A stretch of DNA of 64,000 nt. It comes from Phaeodactylibacter sp. Its GTDB lineage: Bacteria > Bacteroidota > Bacteroidia > Chitinophagales > Saprospiraceae. A model generated the notes under the pieces. The model did no database searches, was not told where the DNA came from, and worked only from the letters and a program-made list of their open reading frames with translations. The stretch spans positions 1 through 64,000 of the forward strand of contig NZ_JALEGS010000066.1 in the NCBI RefSeq assembly GCF_022763345.1, in the 5' to 3' direction. Of the stretch, positions 34,521-41,715 are shown one piece after another (the first letter of the stretch is position 1; every line of letters begins with the position of its first letter). The translations under genes were made by a program, and so were the position numbers.

Positions 34521-36668
34521 ATGAAACATTTTTTCTCTTTAAAAGCACTAATCATGGGTGCCTTTTTGGTTGCGGTATTGCAACTACAGGCACAGGAAGC
34601 AAACCGCAACGAAGCAACACCCGAAGAAGCATTTACCGTCCACAATTATGCACCCTGGGAAGTAGGGCTGTTTGCCGGGGCGGCGAATGCTTATGGCGAT
34701 CTTGTCGACACCCGCTTTATTCAATTCAACCGCACCAACCTGGCTTACGGCGGCTTCATCCGTTACAATGCCAGCCGCAATCTGAGTATCCGTGCCAGCT
34801 ACCTTCGTGGCAAGCTGGAAGGTTCCGACATGGACTCTGAGGAACTTTCACAGCGCGGGCTCAGCTTTGAGTCCACGATCAACGAAATTGCCCTAGTCGG
34901 GCAGTGGGATTTCTGGGGCCACAAACGGTACGATGACCGGGGCGGGTTTAGCCGGACCATATCGCCCTATGCTTTCGCCGGGTTTGGCGTGGGCATGACA
35001 GACCTTACCACTGATTACTCCAGCGTCATGGGAGATCCTGCTATGGAAGAAAAGGCGGCACGGGACCAGCAAAACACCCAAAGCACACAGGTAGCCTTTC
35101 CCCTTGGAGTGGGCGTCAATATGGACCTAAGCGAACGTTTGCTGTTCTCCTTCGAGTTTGGCTTCCGCCCTGTCTTCAACGACTATCTCGACGGTGTAAG
35201 TGCGGTTGGCAACCCCAATCGCAACGACTGGTACAGCATGGCTGGTGCCAGTATGGCGTACCGGATGACAGGCCAGGATAAGGACCGGGACGGCTTTCCT
35301 GACCACAAAGACCCCTGCCCTAACCGCTGGGGCTCCAAAGACAACCTGGGTTGCCCGGACAGCGATGGGGATGGCATTGCAGACCGACTGGATGAATGCC
35401 CGGAAATGGAAGGCTCCGGAGCAACAAAAGGATGCCCGGATATGGACGAAGACGGTGTTCCTGATCATGAAGACGAGTGCCCAAGAATCCCTGGCTCCAA
35501 AGCCACGAACGGCTGTGCCGATTCTGATGGAGATGGCATACTGGATGCCGTGGATGAATGCCCGACCGTCGCTGGCGTGGCTCAGTTCAATGGCTGCCGG
35601 GATACCGATGGGGACGGGCTACCGGACTCCAAAGACCGCTGCCCATATGAGAAAGGCCCTGCCGATGCCGACGGCTGTCCTCCCCCGCCAGATCCTAACG
35701 ACCCTACGCTGGACAGTGATGGAGATGGCGTGCCCAACATCAAAGACGACTGCCCTTTTATGCCCGGGGATCCAAACCTGAATGGCTGCAAGGATATCGA
35801 CAAAGACGGCATTGCTGATCAGCACGACCAATGCCCCTACGAGAAAGGCACGCCCGAGCACAAAGGCTGTCCGGACCCCAACGATACGAACCTGGACTCG
35901 GATGGAGATGGTATTCCCAATGTTGAGGACCAATGCCCAAGTATTCCAGGCACCAAAGCTTTCAATGGCTGCCGCGATAGCGATGGAGACGGCATCGGAG
36001 ATGACAAAGACAAATGCCCGGATGAAAAAGGGCTGGCTAAGTACGAGGGTTGCCCAACGCCCGACCGGGACAAAGATGGCTTCCTCGATGCAGAAGACCG
36101 ATGCCCGGACAAGCCCGGCACCATCAGAGGATGCCCCGATACCGATGGCGATGGTTATGCTGATCATGAGGATCTTTGCCCCGAGAAGCCCGGAGAAGCA
36201 AAGGGCTGCCCAGACTCCGATGAGGACGGGCTAACCGACGATATTGACGATTGCCCGCAGGTAGCCGGGCCGAAGAGCCGTCAAGGCTGTCCCGAGCTCA
36301 CCGCAGCAGACAAGCAGGTGCTCAAAACTGCCGTGGATAACGTGAGCTTCAATCAAGGCAGCTACAGCCTGCTAAGCTCTTCTCATCAGACCCTGGACCT
36401 GGTCGCCCAGCTGATGCAGCGCTACCCCACTTACCACCTCAAAATAGAGGGGCATACGGACAATCAGGGTAACCCCCAGGCGAACAAACAGCTGTCTCAG
36501 CTCCGTGCCAAGGCCTGCATGGAATACCTGCAGCAGCAGGGCATTAGCCCGGACCGGATGACCTACAAAGGCTACGGAGGGGAAAAGCCCAGGTCTACGA
36601 ACGACACCCAATCCGGCCGCCGCCGCAACCGTCGGGTAGAGTTCGACCTCTTTGACCCGAAAAACTAA
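34521..36668 (+). CDS. OmpA-family outer-membrane protein with thrombospondin type-3 repeats
   Basis: 715 aa. The ATG at 34521 yields a signal peptide (MKHFFSLKALIMGAFLVAVL ... LQAQ); the frame is open further up to 34425 but without a signal. An outer-membrane beta-barrel-like region (about 30-250; FAGAANAYGD, FGVGMTDLTTDYSS) comes first. About a dozen Asp-rich thrombospondin type-3 calcium-binding repeats follow (about 255-590; pattern DSDGDGIxDxxDxCP). The C-terminal OmpA peptidoglycan-binding domain (about 600-715) contains LKIEGHTDNQGNPQANKQLS and RRNRRVEFDLF. It links the outer membrane to the wall. Confidence 0.92.
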   Translation: MKHFFSLKALIMGAFLVAVLQLQAQEANRNEATPEEAFTVHNYAPWEVGLFAGAANAYGDLVDTRFIQFNRTNLAYGGFIRYNASRNLSIRASYLRGKLEGSDMDSEELSQRGLSFESTINEIALVGQWDFWGHKRYDDRGGFSRTISPYAFAGFGVGMTDLTTDYSSVMGDPAMEEKAARDQQNTQSTQVAFPLGVGVNMDLSERLLFSFEFGFRPVFNDYLDGVSAVGNPNRNDWYSMAGASMAYRMTGQDKDRDGFPDHKDPCPNRWGSKDNLGCPDSDGDGIADRLDECPEMEGSGATKGCPDMDEDGVPDHEDECPRIPGSKATNGCADSDGDGILDAVDECPTVAGVAQFNGCRDTDGDGLPDSKDRCPYEKGPADADGCPPPPDPNDPTLDSDGDGVPNIKDDCPFMPGDPNLNGCKDIDKDGIADQHDQCPYEKGTPEHKGCPDPNDTNLDSDGDGIPNVEDQCPSIPGTKAFNGCRDSDGDGIGDDKDKCPDEKGLAKYEGCPTPDRDKDGFLDAEDRCPDKPGTIRGCPDTDGDGYADHEDLCPEKPGEAKGCPDSDEDGLTDDIDDCPQVAGPKSRQGCPELTAADKQVLKTAVDNVSFNQGSYSLLSSSHQTLDLVAQLMQRYPTYHLKIEGHTDNQGNPQANKQLSQLRAKACMEYLQQQGISPDRMTYKGYGGEKPRSTNDTQSGRRRNRRVEFDLFDPKN

Positions 36669-36692
36669 GCTACTGCAAAACAAACTATAGAA

Positions 36693-36732
36693 GCAGCCCG
36701 CTTTGGCCCTTGCCGAGGCGGGCTGTTGTATT
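36693..36732 (+). terminator. Terminator of the OmpA-family gene
   Basis: CAGCCCGC pairs with GCGGGCTG across a 17-nt loop, followed by TTGTATTT. Confidence 0.7.
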
Positions 36733-36755
36733 TACGGCTCTTATCCGTATGTTTG
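36726..36755 (+). promoter_or_regulatory. Promoter of mnmE
   Basis: TTG (36726-36728), a 19-nt spacer and TATGTTTG (36748-36755) fit the Bacteroidota -33/-7 consensus well. The -33 element overlaps the right arm of the preceding terminator. Confidence 0.6.
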
Positions 36756-36814
36756 TTGTGAAGCCCCAACCCAAATCGCCAGTCTGCTGTTGTTGAAATC
36801 AAATAGCACTATTC

Positions 36815-38203
36815 ATGAGCCACCACCTTACGGATACGATTGTTGCACTAGCCACACCCTCAGGGGTAGGTGCCATTGGTGTCATCCGCCTCAGCGGGCC
36901 GGACGCTATCCGGATTGCCAATAGCGTATTTCATGGGAAAAACCTGGAGCAGCAAGCTTCGCATACCGTACACCTCGGCACCATCCGCAATGACGAAGGC
37001 CGGATACTGGACGAGGTGCTGGCTACCGTGTTCGTTGCGCCCCGTTCCTATACCGGTGAAAATGTGGTTGAAGTCTCCTGCCACGGCTCCGACTACATCA
37101 TACAGGAGCTGATGCAGTTGTTTATTCAGAAAGGCGCCCGCACGGCGAATCCCGGGGAGTATACCCTGCGCGCCTTCCTCAACGGGCAGATGGACCTCAG
37201 TCAAGCCGAAGCGGTGGCTGACCTGATCGCCTCCTCCTCCAAATCCAGCCACGCCATTGCCATGCAGCAGATGCGCGGCGGCTTTTCGGATGAGATCAAA
37301 AAACTGCGGCAGGAACTGATCGACTTTGCCAGCCTGATCGAACTGGAACTCGACTTTTCTGAAGAAGACGTGGAGTTTGCCGACCGCAGCAAGCTGGAGG
37401 ATTTGGTACAAAAGATACAGCGCATCATCAAAGCCCTGCTGGATTCCTTCCAGTTGGGCAATGTAATGAAAAACGGCGTCAGCACCGTCATCGCCGGCAG
37501 ACCCAACGCCGGTAAATCCACCCTGCTCAACGCCTTGCTCAACGAGGAGCGTGCCATCGTCAGCGAGATTGCCGGTACCACGCGTGACACCATCGAGGAG
37601 GTCCTCAACATCAAAGGTGTGCAGTTCCGCATCATCGACACGGCCGGCATCCGCGACGCCACGGATACCATCGAAGCCATCGGTGTAGAAAAGACGATGC
37701 AAAAAGTCCAGTCCAGCGCCCTGCTCGTCTACGTCTTCGATGTGGTGGAAACACAACCCGAAGAAGTCCGCGCTGATTTGGAAAAGCTCGTCCACGAGAA
37801 CATCCACGTCCTGGTCGTCGCCAACAAAATGGACCTCAACCCCTACACCAAAAAAGAGCACTACTTTCCGGAGAACAGTACCGTTGACTATCATTGGGTG
37901 CCCGTCTCCGCCCTCAACAAAATGAACATCGATTATCTCAAGGAAAGCCTTCACGACGCGGTCCTCTCTAAAAAGATCAACCTGGAAAGCACCATCGTAG
38001 CCAACGCCCGCCACTACGAGGCCCTGCAAAAGGCCTACCAAGACCTGGACCGCGTGCTGCAGGGCTTGTCCACCGGCATCACGGCCGATTTTGTGGCAAT
38101 GGATATCCGGGCGGCGCTACACCATTTGGGAGAGATTACAGGGGAGATCAGTACGGATGATTTGTTGGGGAATATTTTTGGGAGGTTTTGTATCGGAAAG
38201 TAA
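36815..38203 (+). CDS. mnmE: tRNA-modifying GTPase MnmE
   Basis: 462 aa. With MnmG it makes the cmnm5/nm5 modification of U34 in tRNAs. The N-terminal tetrahydrofolate-binding domain contains IVALATPSGVGAIGVIRLSG, CHGSDYI and NPGEYTLRAFLNGQMDLSQA. The central G domain has G1 GRPNAGKSTLLNALL (about 228), G2/G3 AGTTRDTIEEV and DTAGI, and G4 NKMDL. It ends with the family C-terminus DLLGNIFGRFCIGK, whose Cys is functionally important. The last ~15 codons use more T/G-rich codons than the rest, compatible with a 3' end supplied by an integration event. A genomic island begins directly after the stop. Confidence 0.96.
   Translation: MSHHLTDTIVALATPSGVGAIGVIRLSGPDAIRIANSVFHGKNLEQQASHTVHLGTIRNDEGRILDEVLATVFVAPRSYTGENVVEVSCHGSDYIIQELMQLFIQKGARTANPGEYTLRAFLNGQMDLSQAEAVADLIASSSKSSHAIAMQQMRGGFSDEIKKLRQELIDFASLIELELDFSEEDVEFADRSKLEDLVQKIQRIIKALLDSFQLGNVMKNGVSTVIAGRPNAGKSTLLNALLNEERAIVSEIAGTTRDTIEEVLNIKGVQFRIIDTAGIRDATDTIEAIGVEKTMQKVQSSALLVYVFDVVETQPEEVRADLEKLVHENIHVLVVANKMDLNPYTKKEHYFPENSTVDYHWVPVSALNKMNIDYLKESLHDAVLSKKINLESTIVANARHYEALQKAYQDLDRVLQGLSTGITADFVAMDIRAALHHLGEITGEISTDDLLGNIFGRFCIGK
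38186..38203 (+). other. Candidate island attachment site in the 3' end of mnmE
   Basis: The last 18 nt of mnmE (TTTTGTATCGGAAAGTAA) encode FCIGK-stop. The 3' end of mnmE (trmE/thdF) is a known integration target: SGI1-type islands use the equivalent 18 nt. Immediately downstream base composition drops sharply and a tyrosine integrase follows within 650 nt. A second copy (attR) was not found in the window, so the other end should lie beyond 64000. Part of the resemblance to the SGI1 site simply follows from the conserved protein end. Confidence 0.5.
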
Positions 38204-38269
38204 TTATCTTTCTTTTGTTTTCTAACTACTTGTTTTTATTGATTTTATAAGATTTTATCATCTCTTTTT

Positions 38270-38342
38270 TGTTGCCCAATTGCTCTTTATTTCTTATATT
38301 TGTTGTTCAATTGTTGCCCTAATAGCTTATCTGTTGCCCAAA
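38270..38342 (+). repeat. Three direct repeats TGTTGCCC(A/T)AA
   Basis: Copies at 38270-38279, 38312-38322 and 38332-38342, with inverted GCAACA cores at about 38348-38395. Clustered short repeats between an attachment site and an integrase gene are the usual layout of arm-type integrase or excisionase binding sites. Confidence 0.45.
38295..38302 (+). promoter_or_regulatory. -7 box upstream of the first island gene
   Basis: TATATTTG matches TAnnTTTG, with a TTG 20 nt upstream (38272-38274). It lies inside the direct-repeat cluster, so the repeat-binding protein could control it. Confidence 0.5.
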
Positions 38343-38419
38343 TCATAAAGCAACAAATCAAAGCGAAATGATGCACCATATAGCACCACCAAGCAACATT
38401 GAGCTACAAGTAGCACCAA

Positions 38420-38824
38420 ATGAGCAGTACAATTAAAATACCGAAATTCTGTCAATTCTGTGGAATGGCTTTTGTTGCACAAAAGACCACCACTAAGTAT
38501 TGCGGTCATACGTGTGCAAGTAGAGCCTACAAACAACGTAAGCGAGAAGAAAAAGTACAATCCACCCTATCCGAGCAAATAAATAATAGCAAGCCTACAT
38601 CTTCCGAAAACTTGCAAACTCTGCAAACCTTACCTACACAAGCAGGAAATCATATCAATCTAAGAGATAAAGAATTTCTAAGTATTAGTGAAGCTGCCAA
38701 TTTATTAGGTGCAAGCAGATGGACTATTCAGCGGATGATAAAACGCAATCAATTGAGCATTGCAAAATTAGGTAGGCGTACTATTATAAAACGGACAGAA
38801 ATCGATAATCTCTTTAAAATTTAG
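38420..38824 (+). CDS. Zinc-finger plus helix-turn-helix DNA-binding protein (excisionase-like)
   Basis: 134 aa. The N-terminal half has a zinc-ribbon-like CQFCGMAF...YCGHTCASRAY (CxxC and CxxxC, about 11-34) followed by a basic Lys/Arg stretch. The C-terminal half is a MerR/excisionase-type helix-turn-helix (about 84-134: LSISEAANLLGASRWTIQRM, KLGRRTIIKRTEIDNLF). It lies 4 nt before the integrase gene, so it probably helps control excision or integrase expression. Confidence 0.78.
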   Translation: MSSTIKIPKFCQFCGMAFVAQKTTTKYCGHTCASRAYKQRKREEKVQSTLSEQINNSKPTSSENLQTLQTLPTQAGNHINLRDKEFLSISEAANLLGASRWTIQRMIKRNQLSIAKLGRRTIIKRTEIDNLFKI

Positions 38825-38828
38825 CCTT

Positions 38829-39935
38829 ATGAAAGTAACATTAAGAAAACGCAAGAAAGGAAACAAAATCAGTTTGTATTTAGATTACTATGCCAATGGT
38901 AAGCGAGAATATGAATACTTAAAATTGTATCTAAAACCTGACCCAGAAAAAGGTTCACTTACTAAGGCAGAGAAAGACCAAAATAAAACGATACTACAAT
39001 TAGCTGAAAGTATCAGAGCCAAAAGGCACTTAGAAATTCAGAATAACATTTATGATTTTCAAGACAAGGAGAAACTAAAAGGAAGTTTCCTATTATACTT
39101 TGATGCACTCACAGAAAAGAGAAAAGCCAGTTTAGGTAATTATGGCAATTGGGATAGTGTTGGTAAGCATCTAAGAAAATACAGTCCAAGAGATATTTCA
39201 TTTGATAGAGTTAATCGTGAATGGGTACAGGGCTTTAAAGATTATTTAGACAATGAAGCTAAAACCAAAAGTGAAAACGAATTATCTCAAAATTCCAAGT
39301 ACTCCTACTTCAACAAATTAAAAGCAGCATTAAAACAAGCGGTTAGAGATGGGATTTTAAAATACAATCCTGCAGAGCAAGTCCAGGGATTTAAACAAGG
39401 AGAACCACAAAGAGAGTTTTTAACCTTAGAAGAAGTTCAAGCATTAGTAAAAGCAGATTGCGAAAGCAAGCAGCTAAAAACTGCGTTTTTATTCGCTTGT
39501 CTTACTGGTTTAAGATGGTCAGATATAAATAAGTTAATTTGGTCAGAGGTGCAACATTCTGATGAAATGGGCTACTACATTCGTTTCAGACAACAAAAAA
39601 CCAAAGGAGCGGAAACCCTACCAATATCCGAGCAAGCTCGTAATATGTTAGGAGAAGAAAAGGAAAAAACGGAGCGTGTATTCAAAGGCTTAAAATATAG
39701 TGCTTGGCACAATGTTAAATTAGCTCAATGGGTACTTCGTGCAGGTATTACTAAAAACATCACGTTCCATTGTGCAAGACACACCTATGCAACCCTACAG
39801 CTTACAATGGGTACAGATATTTACACCGTATCAAAATTATTAGGTCATAGAGAACTGAAAACTACTCAGATATATGCCAAAGTAATAGATAACAAGAAGA
39901 AAGAAGCAGCTAATAAAATTCAACTCGATTTATAA
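38829..39935 (+). CDS. Tyrosine-type site-specific integrase
   Basis: 368 aa. An N-terminal Arm DNA-binding part (about 1-95) comes first, then a SAM-like core-binding domain (about 95-200: LLYFDALTEKRKASLGNYGN, EWVQGFKDYLDNEA). The catalytic domain (about 205-368) has Arg in TGLRWSDINKLIW, HxxR in HCARHTYATLQLTMG, the second His in LGHRELKTTQ and the Tyr nucleophile in IYAKV. All key residues are present, so the enzyme should be active. Its position just behind mnmE identifies it as the island integrase. Confidence 0.93.
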   Translation: MKVTLRKRKKGNKISLYLDYYANGKREYEYLKLYLKPDPEKGSLTKAEKDQNKTILQLAESIRAKRHLEIQNNIYDFQDKEKLKGSFLLYFDALTEKRKASLGNYGNWDSVGKHLRKYSPRDISFDRVNREWVQGFKDYLDNEAKTKSENELSQNSKYSYFNKLKAALKQAVRDGILKYNPAEQVQGFKQGEPQREFLTLEEVQALVKADCESKQLKTAFLFACLTGLRWSDINKLIWSEVQHSDEMGYYIRFRQQKTKGAETLPISEQARNMLGEEKEKTERVFKGLKYSAWHNVKLAQWVLRAGITKNITFHCARHTYATLQLTMGTDIYTVSKLLGHRELKTTQIYAKVIDNKKKEAANKIQLDL

Positions 39936-39936
39936 T

Positions 39937-41007
39937 ATGGAACTAACTATTTTTAAAAGCATCATTTATGGCGACCTAAAACCTTGGGCAAGTGATGCGG
40001 TCAATGAAAAGTTTTACAGACAAAATTTGTCTGCAAAATTTATGAAGCCTACACAGACTATAAACGAGTATTACAAAGCGTTAAAAGAAATCCACAAAAA
40101 CAAGCCTAATCTATTCAAGGAAGATGGTTTGGAAATCTACCTACTGCAAGCAGATACAGATATTAGCCACGACATTCTGCATCCATTAGTTGAAATCCAA
40201 TTAGAAGAACCAATCACAGCAACACAAAGGTTTTATCATTACTTGCTTTTAAATGAAGCTACAAGACTATCAGACAGAGTTTTTAAGTGTGTAAATAAAG
40301 ACATTGGAGAGATTCAGAAAAAAGAGATAGTTCAAAACGTAGTGAAATCTTGCAAAGACCTATTATTAAGAATAGGAACAGACCAAGACAGTTTTACCAA
40401 AACCGACTTAACAGCTTATGTTGTTCCTCAACTCATTACTAACGTAATTCGTTTTCTAAAGGAAACCGAAAAGTTATATCCTCAATTCCTTTCGGAATTA
40501 CCGTCAAATAAAAATGAGCTTTACGGAGAACTACTTCAACAGCCTATTCCAGATATAGATATTGACAAAACAACGCCTGAATTTGAAACTGTAAACAATA
40601 TTCTTTTAGGTATTGATGATTATAAGTTTGAAAAAGATACTCGTTTGTCTTTTGGTTTTACTGGAGATACAACAAAGCTAAAATCCACCTTATCAGCTTT
40701 AAATATACACGTAGAGTTATTGAATGAAGATAAAACCACAGTAGAGCAATTAGTAAGTGTATTAACAAGCAAAGATTTAAAGATAGGTGCTCCTCAAATT
40801 CATTTAGGTTGTGAGACAACACAATTCAGTTACATAGTTTCAAAAATGGAGCAACACTTTAGCAATTTCAATCCTACAACTATTGAACAATCAAACCTCT
40901 TTTATTCTAAAAAAGGAACGGATTTGAAACGTAATAATTTGTATAAAAATAAGAACAACTACCCTAAAGAACAAGACACTATTGATGACATTCTCAGACA
41001 ACTGTAA
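39937..41007 (+). CDS. Hypothetical protein of mobile elements, 356 aa
   Basis: A soluble, helical protein starting 2 nt after the integrase stop (same operon). No signal peptide, membrane segment or catalytic motif is visible. The C-terminal third (about 225-340: FEKDTRLSFGFTGDTTKLKS, FSYIVSKMEQHFSNF) looks like a folded domain, and the tail is basic and Asn-rich. Proteins of this kind are found next to integrases in Bacteroidota elements. I do not recognise a function. Confidence 0.75.
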   Translation: MELTIFKSIIYGDLKPWASDAVNEKFYRQNLSAKFMKPTQTINEYYKALKEIHKNKPNLFKEDGLEIYLLQADTDISHDILHPLVEIQLEEPITATQRFYHYLLLNEATRLSDRVFKCVNKDIGEIQKKEIVQNVVKSCKDLLLRIGTDQDSFTKTDLTAYVVPQLITNVIRFLKETEKLYPQFLSELPSNKNELYGELLQQPIPDIDIDKTTPEFETVNNILLGIDDYKFEKDTRLSFGFTGDTTKLKSTLSALNIHVELLNEDKTTVEQLVSVLTSKDLKIGAPQIHLGCETTQFSYIVSKMEQHFSNFNPTTIEQSNLFYSKKGTDLKRNNLYKNKNNYPKEQDTIDDILRQL

Positions 41008-41014
41008 ATAAAAA

Positions 41015-41060
41015 CAGTAAGATGAGTAAGATATAGTAGTAAGACGTTACCTTCTTACTG
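41015..41060. repeat. AGTAAG iterons with flanking inverted repeat
   Basis: CAGTAAGA (41015-41022) is inverted as TCTTACTG at 41053-41060. Between them AGTAAGA-like units recur (AGTAAGATGAGTAAGAT then AGTAGTAAGAC). It lies 70 nt before a small HTH gene and could be its operator or part of the element's replication or transfer control region. Confidence 0.4.
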
Positions 41061-41128
41061 ATTACCAACCTGTTACGATAGAAGTTTGCAATAGAATTTA
41101 TTGTAAAACTTTTAAAAATCGTAACAAA

Positions 41129-41431
41129 ATGAGTAACGAAAATTTAATTTTAGAAAAGCTCAACAGACTTGAGCAAAAGATAGAGGAACAAAACCTCTTA
41201 AAGAAAGAAGTACTAAACTTCAATGATGCTTGTAGCTATTTAGATATAAGTGCTTCACATCTCTACAAACTTACCAGTCAGAAATCCGTTCCGCATTTCT
41301 GCCCACAGGGTAAAAAACTCTATTTCAATCGTACCGAGTTAGACGAATGGTTACAGCGTAACCGTCAATCTTCTACAGACGAAATCGAAAAAGCAGCAGC
41401 CAATTATCTAATTCAAAACAAACGCAGTTAG
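41129..41431 (+). CDS. Small helix-turn-helix (excisionase-type) protein
   Basis: 100 aa. An N-terminal coiled segment (LILEKLNRLEQKIEEQNLLK) precedes a MerR-like helix-turn-helix: LNFNDACSYLDISASHLYKL, VPHFCPQGKKLYFNRTELDEWL. This is the helix-turn-helix_17 form found in many Bacteroidota mobile elements next to a second similar gene and a DUF3987 gene, exactly as here. Likely regulator of replication or excision. Confidence 0.85.
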   Translation: MSNENLILEKLNRLEQKIEEQNLLKKEVLNFNDACSYLDISASHLYKLTSQKSVPHFCPQGKKLYFNRTELDEWLQRNRQSSTDEIEKAAANYLIQNKRS

Positions 41432-41433
41432 AT

Positions 41434-41715
41434 ATGGGCTTTTATCATCCTTTAGACGAAAAGTTAGAGCAGATAGACGATAGACTATCAGAACTAACGC
41501 TTATGCTTAAAGACAAGCAAAGAAGCAATCCTGACCAAGTGTTTTTCGACACCCAAGAGTTTCTACAGATAATGAATGTAAGTAAGCGTACCGCTCAATA
41601 TTGGCGAGATAGCGGACTCATAGGCTATTGCCAAATTGGGTACAAAATCTATTACCGCTTATCAGACATACTCCAATTGTTAGATAAAAATTTTAAAGCA
41701 CCTATCAATGGATAA
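41434..41715 (+). CDS. Second small helix-turn-helix protein
   Basis: 93 aa, starting 2 nt after the previous HTH gene. EFLQIMNVSKRTAQYWRDSG and IGYKIYYRLSDILQLLDKNF form the DNA-binding domain; the N-terminus is a short coiled helix. It overlaps the DUF3987 gene by 8 nt. Paralogous in layout to its upstream neighbour. Confidence 0.85.
   Translation: MGFYHPLDEKLEQIDDRLSELTLMLKDKQRSNPDQVFFDTQEFLQIMNVSKRTAQYWRDSGLIGYCQIGYKIYYRLSDILQLLDKNFKAPING

Noticed and set aside
35281..36290. Regular DNA repeat looking like an array
   Set aside because: It is the coding sequence of thrombospondin type-3 repeats, not CRISPR or satellite DNA.
36860..38041. 393-codon open frame on the minus strand opposite mnmE
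   Set aside because: mnmE is unmistakable on the plus strand; the antisense translation has no domain.
38270..38342. Possible mini-CRISPR
   Set aside because: Repeats are only about 10 nt with uneven spacing and no cas genes; integrase arm sites fit better.
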